In this document: piece after piece, positions 5,927 to 11,956 of the stretch | How the letters are laid out: each line of letters starts with the position of its first letter | How positions within the stretch are numbered: position 1 is the first letter of the stretch | Assembly: GCA_046734795.1 (NCBI GenBank) | Contig: JBKPRX010000185.1 | Coordinates: 1 to 11,956 of the forward strand | DNA from: JBKPRX01 sp046734795 | GTDB lineage: Bacteria > Actinomycetota > Thermoleophilia > Gaiellales > Gaiellaceae | Direction: 5' to 3' | Length of the DNA: 11,956 nucleotides | Position numbers and translations under genes: made by a program | The notes under the pieces: generated by a model | Seen by the model: the letters and a program-made list of their open reading frames with translations, nothing else | Database searches by the model: none | Told to the model about the DNA's origin: nothing

Positions 5927-6795
5927 TGCGCTTGCTCGTCACGGGCGCCAACGGCTTCGTCGGGCGCCGCCTGCTGGAGGCGAACGAGGGCGGCCACGAG
6001 CTCGTTGCGCTTGTGCGTGCGCGCGGGCGCGAGTCGCCGGGCGTCGAATGGGTCGAGCACGATCTCACGGCGCCGCTGGCGGCCGCGCGGCTGCCGGAAC
6101 ACGTTGACGCGGTGGTCCACCTCGCGCAGTCGCGGCGCTACCGCGAGTTCCCCGAGGGCGCGCCGGACGTGTTCGCGGTGAACACGCGCAGCACGTTCGA
6201 GCTGCTCGAGTACGCGCGGCGCGCCGAGGCCCGGTTCTTCGTCTTCGCGTCCACGGGCGGTGTGTACGCGCCGCGGGGCAGGCCTCTCGTCGAGACCGAT
6301 CCCGTCGAGCCGTCGAGCTTCTACTTCGGCTCAAAGTATGCGGGCGAGCTGCTCGTCGGTAGCTACGGCGAGTTCTTCTCCACGGTGATCCTGCGGCCGT
6401 TCGCCGTGTACGGCCCGGGGCAGGAACGCATGCTCGTGCCGACGCTCGTCGAGCGCGTCACGAGCGGCGACGTCGTGACGGTTCACGGCGATCCGGGCCT
6501 GCGCATCAACCCGATCTACGTCGACGACGCCGTGCGCGTCATCGAGTCGGCGCTCGGTTTCTCGAGCTCCGGCGTGTTCAACGTCGCGGGCGACGAGGCG
6601 ATCACGGTGACCGAGCTCGTCGAGCTGATCGGCGACGTCGCGGGAGTCCGAGCGGTCGTCGAGCACGTGGACGGCGAGTCCGGCGAGCTCGTCGGCGACA
6701 ACGCCCGGATGCGCGAGACGCTCGGCGTCGTGCCGCGCGTGAGCCTGCGCGAAGGCCTGAGCCGTATCGTCGGCAGTCGTCTGCCGGCTGCATGA
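5926..6795 (+). CDS. NAD(P)-dependent sugar epimerase/dehydratase (extended SDR)
   Basis: Nucleotide-sugar modifying enzyme (289 aa) of the extended short-chain dehydrogenase family. Visible motifs are the NAD(P)-binding TGANGFVG (6-13) after the first strand MRLLV; HDLT (45-48) where the adenine-side Asp usually lies; VVHLAQS (63-69); FASTGGVYAP (107-116), with the catalytic Ser/Thr; and Tyr133-x3-Lys137 (YFGSK), the catalytic pair. LRPFAVYGPGQ (156-166) and INPIYVDDAVR (194-204) are family signatures. At 289 residues it is slightly shorter than GalE- or RmlB-type enzymes (~310-340). It could be a UDP-sugar 4-epimerase, a dTDP-4-keto-sugar reductase or a related enzyme. The sequence does not decide the sugar, and the usual dehydratase Asp-Glu pair is not evident. 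ATG 5926 overlaps the permease stop by one base and has GGAGG 10 bases upstream. It would supply a precursor for the glycosyltransferases around it. Confidence 0.88.
   Translation: MRLLVTGANGFVGRRLLEANEGGHELVALVRARGRESPGVEWVEHDLTAPLAAARLPEHVDAVVHLAQSRRYREFPEGAPDVFAVNTRSTFELLEYARRAEARFFVFASTGGVYAPRGRPLVETDPVEPSSFYFGSKYAGELLVGSYGEFFSTVILRPFAVYGPGQERMLVPTLVERVTSGDVVTVHGDPGLRINPIYVDDAVRVIESALGFSSSGVFNVAGDEAITVTELVELIGDVAGVRAVVEHVDGESGELVGDNARMRETLGVVPRVSLREGLSRIVGSRLPAA
6769..6788 (+). promoter_or_regulatory. Hairpin just upstream of the ATG 6792 start
   Basis: Bases 6769-6776 pair with 6781-6788 around a TCGT loop: seven Watson-Crick pairs and one G-U. The stem ends 3 bases before ATG 6792 and takes the place of a Shine-Dalgarno, which is absent. 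The next gene is therefore probably translated by ribosomes arriving from the epimerase gene (ATGA overlap). This is inferred from position. Confidence 0.35.
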
Positions 6796-7901
6796 AGCCG
6801 ATCCGGGTGCTGCACTGCCCCGAGCTGGTCGGGGGCAACGCGCAGCAGCTGGCCCGGGCGGAGCGGGAGCTCGGGCTCGAAAGCGTCTCGGTGGCGTTCG
6901 AGCAGACCGTCTTCGCCTACGAAACGGACGAGGTGCTGTTCGCGCCGGCGGACCGGCTGCTCCGGCGCGAGGCGAAGCGGGTCGGCCTCTTCCGTCGGGC
7001 TCTCCGCGACTTCGACGTCGTGCACTTCAACTTCGGCCGCACGCTGACGCCGGTTCCGCCCGACGAGCCGCCCGCGTCGTGGCGCGCGCGTCTGTACGGC
7101 GGATACGCGCGAATCGTCGAGCTCCGCGATCTGCCGCTGCTGAAACGCGCGGGGAAGGCGGTCGTCGTGACGTATCAGGGGGACGACGCGCGGCAGGGCG
7201 ACTACTCGCGCGCTCACTTCGACCTCTCGATCGCGAGTCACGGCGAACCCGGGTACTACACGCCGAGCGGTGACGAGCATCGCCGGCGGCGCATCCGCCT
7301 TGTCGATCGCCACGCGGACGCCGTCTTCGCGCTGAACCCAGACCTGTTGCGCGTGCTGCCGGCGCGCGCGGAGTTCCTGCCGTACGCGAGCGTCGACATT
7401 GCTTCGTGGACGCCGCTGCCGCTCCCGGCGGGACCGCCGCTCGTGCTGCACGCACCGACCGATCGCAGCGGCAAGGGGACGCGCTTCGTGCTCGACGCGG
7501 TCGAGCGGCTGCGCGAGGAGGGCGTGGAGTTCGATTTCGAGCTCGTCGAGAGCGTCTCTCGTACGGAGGCGCGGCGCACGTACGAGCGGGCGCACCTCCT
7601 CGTCGACCAGCTGCTCGCAGGCTGGTACGGCGGTGTCGCCGTCGAGCTGATGGCGCTGGGCCGACCCGTGATCGCGTACGTCCGCGAGAGCGACCTCGAA
7701 AGGGTCCCCGCGGAGCTGCGCGCCGAGCTGCCGGTGGTCGACGCACGGCCTGACACGATCACCGGCGTTCTCCGCCGGTGCCTCGCGGGCGACCTCGCCG
7801 ACCTCGGTGCGCGGTCGCGCGCGTTCGTCGAGCGCTGGCACGATCCGCTCCTGGTCGCGGCGCGCACGCGTGAGACGTATCACCGAATCCTGCGGCGCTG
7901 A
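6792..7901 (+). CDS. GT-B glycosyltransferase, GWY subfamily, copy 3
   Basis: A 369-residue glycosyltransferase, the third and most divergent member of the family of the two genes at 357-2695. It begins directly with a Rossmann strand (IRVLHCPELVGGNAQQLARAE, 4-24) and lacks the hydrophobic, Arg-rich N-terminal segment of the other two, so it is probably soluble. The central VTYQGDDARQGDY (126-138) corresponds to AYGGDVQ in copy 2. In the donor half are VLHAPTDRSGKGT (218-230, Lys228), DQLLAGWYGGVAVELMALGRPV (272-293), with Glu285 as the retained glutamate and Gly277 in place of the first, and AYVRESDLERVP. HAPTDRSGKGT and GWYGG agree more closely with the likely ancestral motif than copy 1 does. 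The ATG overlaps the epimerase stop (ATGA 6792-6795) and lacks a Shine-Dalgarno; a hairpin precedes it. It probably adds one residue to the exported glycan. Confidence 0.86.
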   Translation: MKPIRVLHCPELVGGNAQQLARAERELGLESVSVAFEQTVFAYETDEVLFAPADRLLRREAKRVGLFRRALRDFDVVHFNFGRTLTPVPPDEPPASWRARLYGGYARIVELRDLPLLKRAGKAVVVTYQGDDARQGDYSRAHFDLSIASHGEPGYYTPSGDEHRRRRIRLVDRHADAVFALNPDLLRVLPARAEFLPYASVDIASWTPLPLPAGPPLVLHAPTDRSGKGTRFVLDAVERLREEGVEFDFELVESVSRTEARRTYERAHLLVDQLLAGWYGGVAVELMALGRPVIAYVRESDLERVPAELRAELPVVDARPDTITGVLRRCLAGDLADLGARSRAFVERWHDPLLVAARTRETYHRILRR

Positions 7902-7904
7902 GCG

Positions 7905-9068
7905 ATGCGCATCGTGATGTTGAACCACAACGTCGAGCGCGCCGGGACGTACTGGCGATGCTTCCATCTCGGGCGCGGGCTTGCCGCCCGCGGCCACGAC
8001 GTCGCGCTCTTCACCAAGCACGCGTCGGCCCGGTTCCGCATTCACCGGCGGCGCGAGGAGGGCGTGAACGTGATCGCGACGCCGCGCGGCGTTCTCGGCC
8101 GCGTGCATCTCGGTGAGATCGGTGTGCTCGACATCGTTCCGCGTGTACTGGACGTAACGCTCCGACGGCCCGACGTGCTGATGGCGTTCGGAGCACAGCC
8201 TGACGCCGCGATCCCGTTCTTCATCAGCAAGCGGCTGCGGAGCGCCCGGATCCACCATGCGGACCGCGACGACCTGAAACGCGGCGCCCTGCTGGAGACG
8301 GCCTTTCGCGGTACCCGGCTCGAGTGGTGGATCGAGTACGGCGAGCGGTGGGAGCGCGAGCTGCCTGCGCGCGCGGACGCCGTGACGACGATCAGCCGCG
8401 TGCTCGAGGAGGACACGCTCGGGTGGGGGCTCGACCCGCGGAAGATCCTGTTCCTCCCCTCGGGCGCGGACGTGGAGCGCGTCGAGATGCGGACGAAGCA
8501 CGAGGCGCGTGCGCGCGTCGGTCTGCCGTCGAACGCGCCCGTCTGCGTGTACGTCTCCGCCGGAGGCGGCCCCGAGTCGAGGCTGCTCCACCCGATGATC
8601 GAGCGAATCACGAAGGAGTTGCCGGACGCGCGTTTCGTCTTCGTCGGCCCGCGCGACTCCGCCCGGGAGGGCGTGTCCGCAGTCCTGGACACCGGACCTG
8701 TCCCGCCGGACGAGGTGCAGTGGTGGGTCGCGGCGGCGGACGTGGCCCTCGTCCCGTACGTCGACACGCCGTTCAACCGGGCGCGGTGGCCGATCAAGCT
8801 CGGCGACTACATGGCCGCAGGCCGGCCGGTCGTCGCCTGCGACATCGGCGAGCTCGGCCGTGTCGTCCGCGAGCACGAGATCGGCCTGCTCGCCGGCGCC
8901 GACATGAGCGGTTTCGCCGAGCGGGTGCTCGAGCTCCTGCGCGATCCTGCTCGTGCGGATGACCTCGGCGCGCGCGCGCGCAAGGTGGCCGAGCAGCACT
9001 ACGACTGGCGCGTGCTCGCGGAGCGCCTCGAGACGTTTCTCTACGCGTCAGGCGCGCCCGACGACTGA
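7905..9068 (+). CDS. Glycosyltransferase, GT4-like, last gene of the plus-strand operon
   Basis: A 387-residue GT-B glycosyltransferase. The N-terminal half starts MRIVMLNHNVERAGTYWRCF and LGRGLAARGHDVALFT (22-37), the usual acceptor-domain opening. The linker has ADAVTTISRVLEE (157-169) and ILFLPSGADVERV (181-193), standard GT4 text. In the donor half, VYVSAGGGPESRLL (215-228) replaces the common GRL-x-KG loop, and WPIKLGDYMAAGRPVVACDIG (295-315) carries Asp301 where the second Glu of E-x7-E is normally found. FVFVGP (244-249) and VALVPY (280-285) are typical strands. The start ATG is 3 bases after the previous stop, with only a weak upstream purine run. The last 21 bases overlap the end of the convergent methyltransferase gene. 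The role is probably sugar transfer during glycan assembly; specificity is unknown. Confidence 0.87.
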   Translation: MRIVMLNHNVERAGTYWRCFHLGRGLAARGHDVALFTKHASARFRIHRRREEGVNVIATPRGVLGRVHLGEIGVLDIVPRVLDVTLRRPDVLMAFGAQPDAAIPFFISKRLRSARIHHADRDDLKRGALLETAFRGTRLEWWIEYGERWERELPARADAVTTISRVLEEDTLGWGLDPRKILFLPSGADVERVEMRTKHEARARVGLPSNAPVCVYVSAGGGPESRLLHPMIERITKELPDARFVFVGPRDSAREGVSAVLDTGPVPPDEVQWWVAAADVALVPYVDTPFNRARWPIKLGDYMAAGRPVVACDIGELGRVVREHEIGLLAGADMSGFAERVLELLRDPARADDLGARARKVAEQHYDWRVLAERLETFLYASGAPDD

Positions 9069-10073
9069 GATCCCGCTGAGGCTCTCGTCGACGCGCTCGA
9101 TCACGAGCCCGAGCTCGCCGAACCAGCGTTTGACCTCGTCGACCGTGTGGCGGTACGCGTAGTGCGGGTGGTACCAGTCGAAGTTGACGATGACGTTCGT
9201 CTCGAAGTCGTAGTCGTCGTTCCAGAAGCACTTCAGGACGTTCCAGTAGACGAAGCGTTGGACGTCCTGCGCTCCCGCTTCGATCCCGAGCATCGGGATC
9301 GCCTCGGGGACGTCGACCTCGGCGTGCACGTTCGTGAGCGCGCGGCCGAGCTCGGTGATGCTGCGACAGAACGCATAGCAGGCCTCGGCGCTCATCTTCG
9401 TCGTCCGCTCGCGAATGAAATCGTCGGCGAACTCCCGGATCGCGCCCTTCTGCCGGTACACGTAGATCAGCACGCGCGCGCCCGGCTTGGCCAGCCGGCG
9501 GATCGCTTCGAACGAGTTGAACGTGTCGGGGGTGTGGTGCAGCACCTGGTCGGACGACACGTAGTCGAACGTCCCCGGAGCGAACGGCAGCCGCTGCACG
9601 TCGCCCTGGATCACGTGCACGTTGTCGCGGCCGCCCGCCTGCCTGTACGTCGCGCCCGCGGCCTCGCGGCTCAGGTCGACGGCCACGACCCGCGCGCCGC
9701 AGTCGGCGAACATGCTCGTGTCGACGCCGCTGCCGCAGCCGGCGTCGAGGACGAGCTTGCCCCGCACGGTCTTCGCAAGCGCCTCCTCGTCGCCGTACCC
9801 GAAGCGCTCGAGGTACCAGGCGCGCCGATTCGCCCTCGTCGCCTGCTCGTGGCCGTATGTATCGCCGATGATCGCCCACTTGAAGGAGAACGTCGGGTCG
9901 TCCGCTCCGTCGGCCGCGAAGAGCGGCAGCCCGTCCTCGATCGGGAACTCGCCGCCAGCCGCGTCGGCGAGGAGCCCACCCGTGATCTCGTCGCCGCTGA
10001 CCTTCTCGTCGACGAGGCGAAGCTCGGACCCGTCGGCCGGCGAGCGCAGCAGCTGGAGGAGCGAGCGCTTCAC
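9048..10073 (-). CDS. SAM-dependent methyltransferase with cysteine-less Trm112-like N-terminus
   Basis: Class I methyltransferase (341 aa). The N-terminal ~55 residues (MKRSLLQLLRSPADGSELRL to GEFPIEDGLPLF) follow the Trm112/zinc-ribbon pattern seen before many bacterial glycan methyltransferases, but the C-P-x-C positions read SPAD, so zinc binding is unlikely. The Rossmann domain has motif I LVLDAGCGSGVDT (107-119), the acidic residue after strand 2 in AVDLS (131-135), GDVQRLPF (157-164) and FDYVSSDQVLHHTPD (169-183), a typical methyltransferase-11 pattern. The C-terminal ~130 residues contain a Trp/Tyr-rich stretch (FVYWNVLKCFWNDDYDF, 274-290; FDWYHPHYAYRHT, 298-310) that probably forms the substrate lid. 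It starts with GTG at 10073, 11 bases after the deacetylase stop, with AGG 5 bases upstream. It could O- or N-methylate a sugar of the exported glycan. That substrate is inferred from context. Confidence 0.88.
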   Translation of the reverse strand: MKRSLLQLLRSPADGSELRLVDEKVSGDEITGGLLADAAGGEFPIEDGLPLFAADGADDPTFSFKWAIIGDTYGHEQATRANRRAWYLERFGYGDEEALAKTVRGKLVLDAGCGSGVDTSMFADCGARVVAVDLSREAAGATYRQAGGRDNVHVIQGDVQRLPFAPGTFDYVSSDQVLHHTPDTFNSFEAIRRLAKPGARVLIYVYRQKGAIREFADDFIRERTTKMSAEACYAFCRSITELGRALTNVHAEVDVPEAIPMLGIEAGAQDVQRFVYWNVLKCFWNDDYDFETNVIVNFDWYHPHYAYRHTVDEVKRWFGELGLVIERVDESLSGISVVGRA

Positions 10074-10084
10074 GGGCGCCTAGG

Positions 10085-10816
10085 CTACGTGAGCCGCGCG
10101 CGCAGCCCGCGCAGTCGTCGCAGCGGCGGCACCACGAGCGGCCACGCGCGAGTGCTCTTGAAGGCGATCCGCAGCGGCCCGTCGTCGCGCGTGGCGTCGA
10201 CGCGCGGGATCCCGAACCTCCCGCCGAGGTTGCCGACACCGACGAGGCCGACCGCCGCGTCGTAGCCGGCGCGCCCGGCCGCGAGCTGGACGCGGCGATC
10301 GAACTGGCCGTACGGATATGCGAGGTACCGGCACCGCCGTCCCAGCTCGCTCTCGATCTGCTCGCGCGACGTCGCGAGCTCGTCCTGCAGCGCTTCGTCC
10401 GACAGGCCGCGCAGGTCGAAGTGACGGCGCGTGTGCGATCCCACCTCGACGCCGCGCTCCACTGCGTCGCGCAGCTCGTCCCACGAAAGCGTCGTGAGCT
10501 CGTGCCCGTGCTCGGCGGGCACGGCTCGGAGCGGCGGCAGGTCGAGCGTGCGGCCGGCGAACTCGGTGCACGCGAACACGGTCGCCGGTACGCCGGCGCG
10601 AGCGAGCACCGGCAGCGCTGCCGTGACGCTGCGGAACGCGTCGTCGAAGGTGACGTGGAACGCGCGGCGGCGGCCGCCGACCACGCCGGCGAGTGTCGTC
10701 GGCTCCCAGCCGAACCGGCGTGCCGCGGCGACCTGGCGCGCCAGCGTCCGCGGCGCGACCGACAGCGGGTCGTGCCAGTCGGCCGACACTGCGTGGTAGC
10801 AGAGGACGAAGCTCAC
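10085..10816 (-). CDS. Polysaccharide deacetylase (NodB homology, CE4)
   Basis: A 243-residue CE4-type deacetylase, essentially the NodB domain alone. It starts VSFVLCYHAVS, the usual first strand. Motif 1 is TFDDAF (56-61), with the catalytic base Asp58 and metal ligand Asp59. Motif 2 is SHTRRH (127-132), with metal-binding His128 and His132. Motif 3 is YPYGQFD (167-173). The expected metal triad is therefore complete. No signal peptide or transmembrane segment is seen, so it probably acts in the cytoplasm on a lipid-linked or nucleotide-linked N-acetyl (or O-acetyl) sugar before export; that location is inference. GTG 10816 gives a 4-base GTGA overlap with the upstream glycosyltransferase stop (10813-10816), which decides the start although no Shine-Dalgarno is visible. 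The gene ends in TAG, 11 bases before the methyltransferase start. Confidence 0.88.
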   Translation of the reverse strand: MSFVLCYHAVSADWHDPLSVAPRTLARQVAAARRFGWEPTTLAGVVGGRRRAFHVTFDDAFRSVTAALPVLARAGVPATVFACTEFAGRTLDLPPLRAVPAEHGHELTTLSWDELRDAVERGVEVGSHTRRHFDLRGLSDEALQDELATSREQIESELGRRCRYLAYPYGQFDRRVQLAAGRAGYDAAVGLVGVGNLGGRFGIPRVDATRDDGPLRIAFKSTRAWPLVVPPLRRLRGLRARLT

Positions 10817-11913
10817 GCGGCGAGGACGCGGGCGTACAGCCGTTCGGTCGCGGCGGCCATCTTCGAGAGGTCGTACAGCTCCTCCACGCGCCTCCGTCCC
10901 GCGCGGCCGAGGCGGCTCGCCTCGTCGGCGTCGTCGACGAGGCGCTCGATCGCACCGGCGAGCGCAGTCGCGTCCCGCGGTGGCACGAGCAGCCCGGTCT
11001 CGCCGCCGACCACGCTCTGGCTCACGCCTCCGACGTCCGTCGCCACCACCGGCACCCCGACCGCGAGCGCCTCCGCGACGGCGAAGCACATCCCCTCGAA
11101 GTTCGACGACAGGACGAAGACGTCGAGCGCCGCCAGGATCTCGGGCACGTCGTCGCGGTGGCCGAGGAAGCGAACGTGCTGCTCGAGTCCCCGGAGGCGC
11201 GCCTCGTCCTCGATCCGGTCCCGTAGCTCGCCGTCGCCGGCGATCACCCACTCGATGTCGGACCGTCGTTCCGCGAGCTGCTCGGCCGCCTGCAGCAGAT
11301 ACGTGTGGCCCTTCTGCGCGTTCAGCCGGCCGACCGTCCCGACGACATGGCTTTCAGGCGAGAGACCGAGCGCGGCGCGTGCCTCCGTGCGATCGCCCGG
11401 CGCGAAGCGCGCCGTGTCGACCCCGTAGGGAATGACGTCCGTGCGCTCCCGCGGTATCGCGTCGAGCGCGACACCGGTCTCCCGGTCTCGCTCCGACGTG
11501 AACACGACCCACGGCTTCGTCGCCCAGGCCGCGCGCATGGCGACGCGGCCGGCGGCGTTGTAGTGGGGACGCAGTTCCGGCGTGTTGTACGTGACGACGC
11601 AGCGACGCCGCGCGGCGGCGAGCATCCCGGGCGCGTCGAGGTCCGCGCAATGCACGAGCCCGGGGTCGATCGACCGCAGCGCGCGCGCGCGCGTCGCGAG
11701 GAAGCGCGGCAGCGAGGCTCCGCCGGGAACGACGACGACGCGCCCGTCGAAGCCCGCGGCCTGCTGCAGCGGCTCGAGCGACGGATGGTCGGAGCACACG
11801 AGCCACGGCTCGCAGCGCTCGCGGTCGACGCGATCGACGAGCGAGTGCAGGTACTCCTCGACCGACCCGTACGAGAGGTGCGACTGCACGTATGCAACGC
11901 GGATCGGCGTCAT
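10813..11913 (-). CDS. Canonical GT4 family glycosyltransferase
   Basis: A retaining-type GT4 glycosyltransferase (366 aa, full length). The N-terminal Rossmann half begins IRVAYVQSHLSYGSVEEYLHSL (4-25), with the Gly-rich turn that usually sits by the active site replaced by SYGSVEEYL. VVTYNTPELRPHYN (106-119) and VFTSERDRE (137-145) follow, then DVIPYGVDTARFAP (159-172). The donor half has VGTVGRLNAQKGH (191-203; Arg196 and Lys201 normally bind the nucleotide phosphates), GDGELRD (226-232), VRFLGHRDDVPEIL (247-260) and SNFEGMCFAVAEALAVGVPVV (270-290), with an intact E-x7-E (Glu273, Glu281). It contrasts with the three GWY-type enzymes on the other strand, which lack the first Glu. The ATG at 11913 is followed by an A, forming an ATGA that could overlap an upstream stop. 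The deacetylase start overlaps its own stop by 4 bases. Confidence 0.9.
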   Translation of the reverse strand: MTPIRVAYVQSHLSYGSVEEYLHSLVDRVDRERCEPWLVCSDHPSLEPLQQAAGFDGRVVVVPGGASLPRFLATRARALRSIDPGLVHCADLDAPGMLAAARRRCVVTYNTPELRPHYNAAGRVAMRAAWATKPWVVFTSERDRETGVALDAIPRERTDVIPYGVDTARFAPGDRTEARAALGLSPESHVVGTVGRLNAQKGHTYLLQAAEQLAERRSDIEWVIAGDGELRDRIEDEARLRGLEQHVRFLGHRDDVPEILAALDVFVLSSNFEGMCFAVAEALAVGVPVVATDVGGVSQSVVGGETGLLVPPRDATALAGAIERLVDDADEASRLGRAGRRRVEELYDLSKMAAATERLYARVLAA

Positions 11914-11956
11914 GAAGAGGCTCGCGCCGCGTTCTGCCGCACGCAGCGCGCCCGTA
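11910..11956 (-). CDS. Possible 3' end of an upstream minus-strand gene
   Basis: In the minus-strand frame ending with TGA at 11912-11910, all codons back to the window edge are open (ending RARCVRQNAARASS). This would give an ATGA overlap with the glycosyltransferase start at 11913, the coupling style used elsewhere here. Only ~15 codons are visible and the other frames are open too, so this is a suggestion based on operon style. Confidence 0.25.
   Translation of the reverse strand, partial: RARCVRQNAARASS

Noticed and set aside
7903..7914. Perfect 12-base palindrome over the ATG at 7905
   Set aside because: Several palindromes of this length are expected by chance in the window, and there is no spacing or repeat to suggest an operator.
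6516..8999. A 2.5-kb open frame on the minus strand across the epimerase and two glycosyltransferase genes
   Set aside because: It encodes a low-complexity Arg/Ala/His/Val-rich product with no recognisable motif, and it lies antisense to three well-supported genes. Long antisense open frames are expected at this GC content.
9059..9090. Imperfect inverted repeat at the convergent gene ends, considered as a bidirectional terminator
   Set aside because: Only six contiguous pairs plus a bulged extension, a long loop and no T-tract on either strand.
9147..10265. Plus-strand open frame opposite the methyltransferase
   Set aside because: The product is rich in VDVRLEVV-like antisense text with no domain; the minus strand shows clear SAM-binding motifs.
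11679..11693. 15-base alternating GC run (a Z-DNA or slippage candidate); a similar shorter run near 8968
   Set aside because: It falls in Arg-Ala codons of real genes and such runs are common in GC-rich DNA.

Overview
The window is GC-rich throughout (roughly 70% G+C by eye), uses many GTG starts, and is packed end to end with genes for making and exporting a surface polysaccharide. Codon use and protein style suggest a high-GC actinobacterium, possibly a soil or environmental lineage such as Thermoleophilia. That placement is inference: no rRNA or other marker gene is present. No gene-free stretch longer than about 50 bases exists, and no tRNA, rRNA, CRISPR array or insertion sequence was seen.

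Plus strand, 1-9068, is one apparent operon running rightward. It contains, in order: the 3' end of an AsnB-type amidotransferase; two tandem, paralogous GT-B glycosyltransferases; two different Wzt-like ABC ATPases, each with its own C-terminal domain; a six-helix Wzm-like ABC-2 permease; an NAD-dependent sugar epimerase/dehydratase (extended SDR); a third member of the same glycosyltransferase family; and a GT4-like glycosyltransferase. Almost every junction is a 1-4 base start/stop overlap (GTGA, ATGA or TGATG), so translation is probably coupled.

Minus strand, 9048-11956, is a second operon running leftward and meeting the first tail to tail, with a 21-base overlap of coding ends. In transcription order it contains: possibly the last codons of another gene at the window edge, a canonical GT4 glycosyltransferase, a NodB-type polysaccharide deacetylase, and a SAM-dependent methyltransferase.

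Together the genes fit an ABC-transporter-dependent pathway. The epimerase would supply a nucleotide sugar and the five glycosyltransferases would extend a lipid-linked glycan in the cytoplasm. The amidotransferase, deacetylase and methyltransferase would decorate it, and the ATPases plus permease would export it. No polymerase (Wzy), flippase (Wzx) or initiating phosphoglycosyltransferase is visible here. The two least ordinary features are the pairing of two intact, divergent Wzt-type ATPases with one permease gene, and three copies of a glycosyltransferase subfamily in which the usual E-x7-E donor-site motif reads G-x7-E inside a GWY signature.
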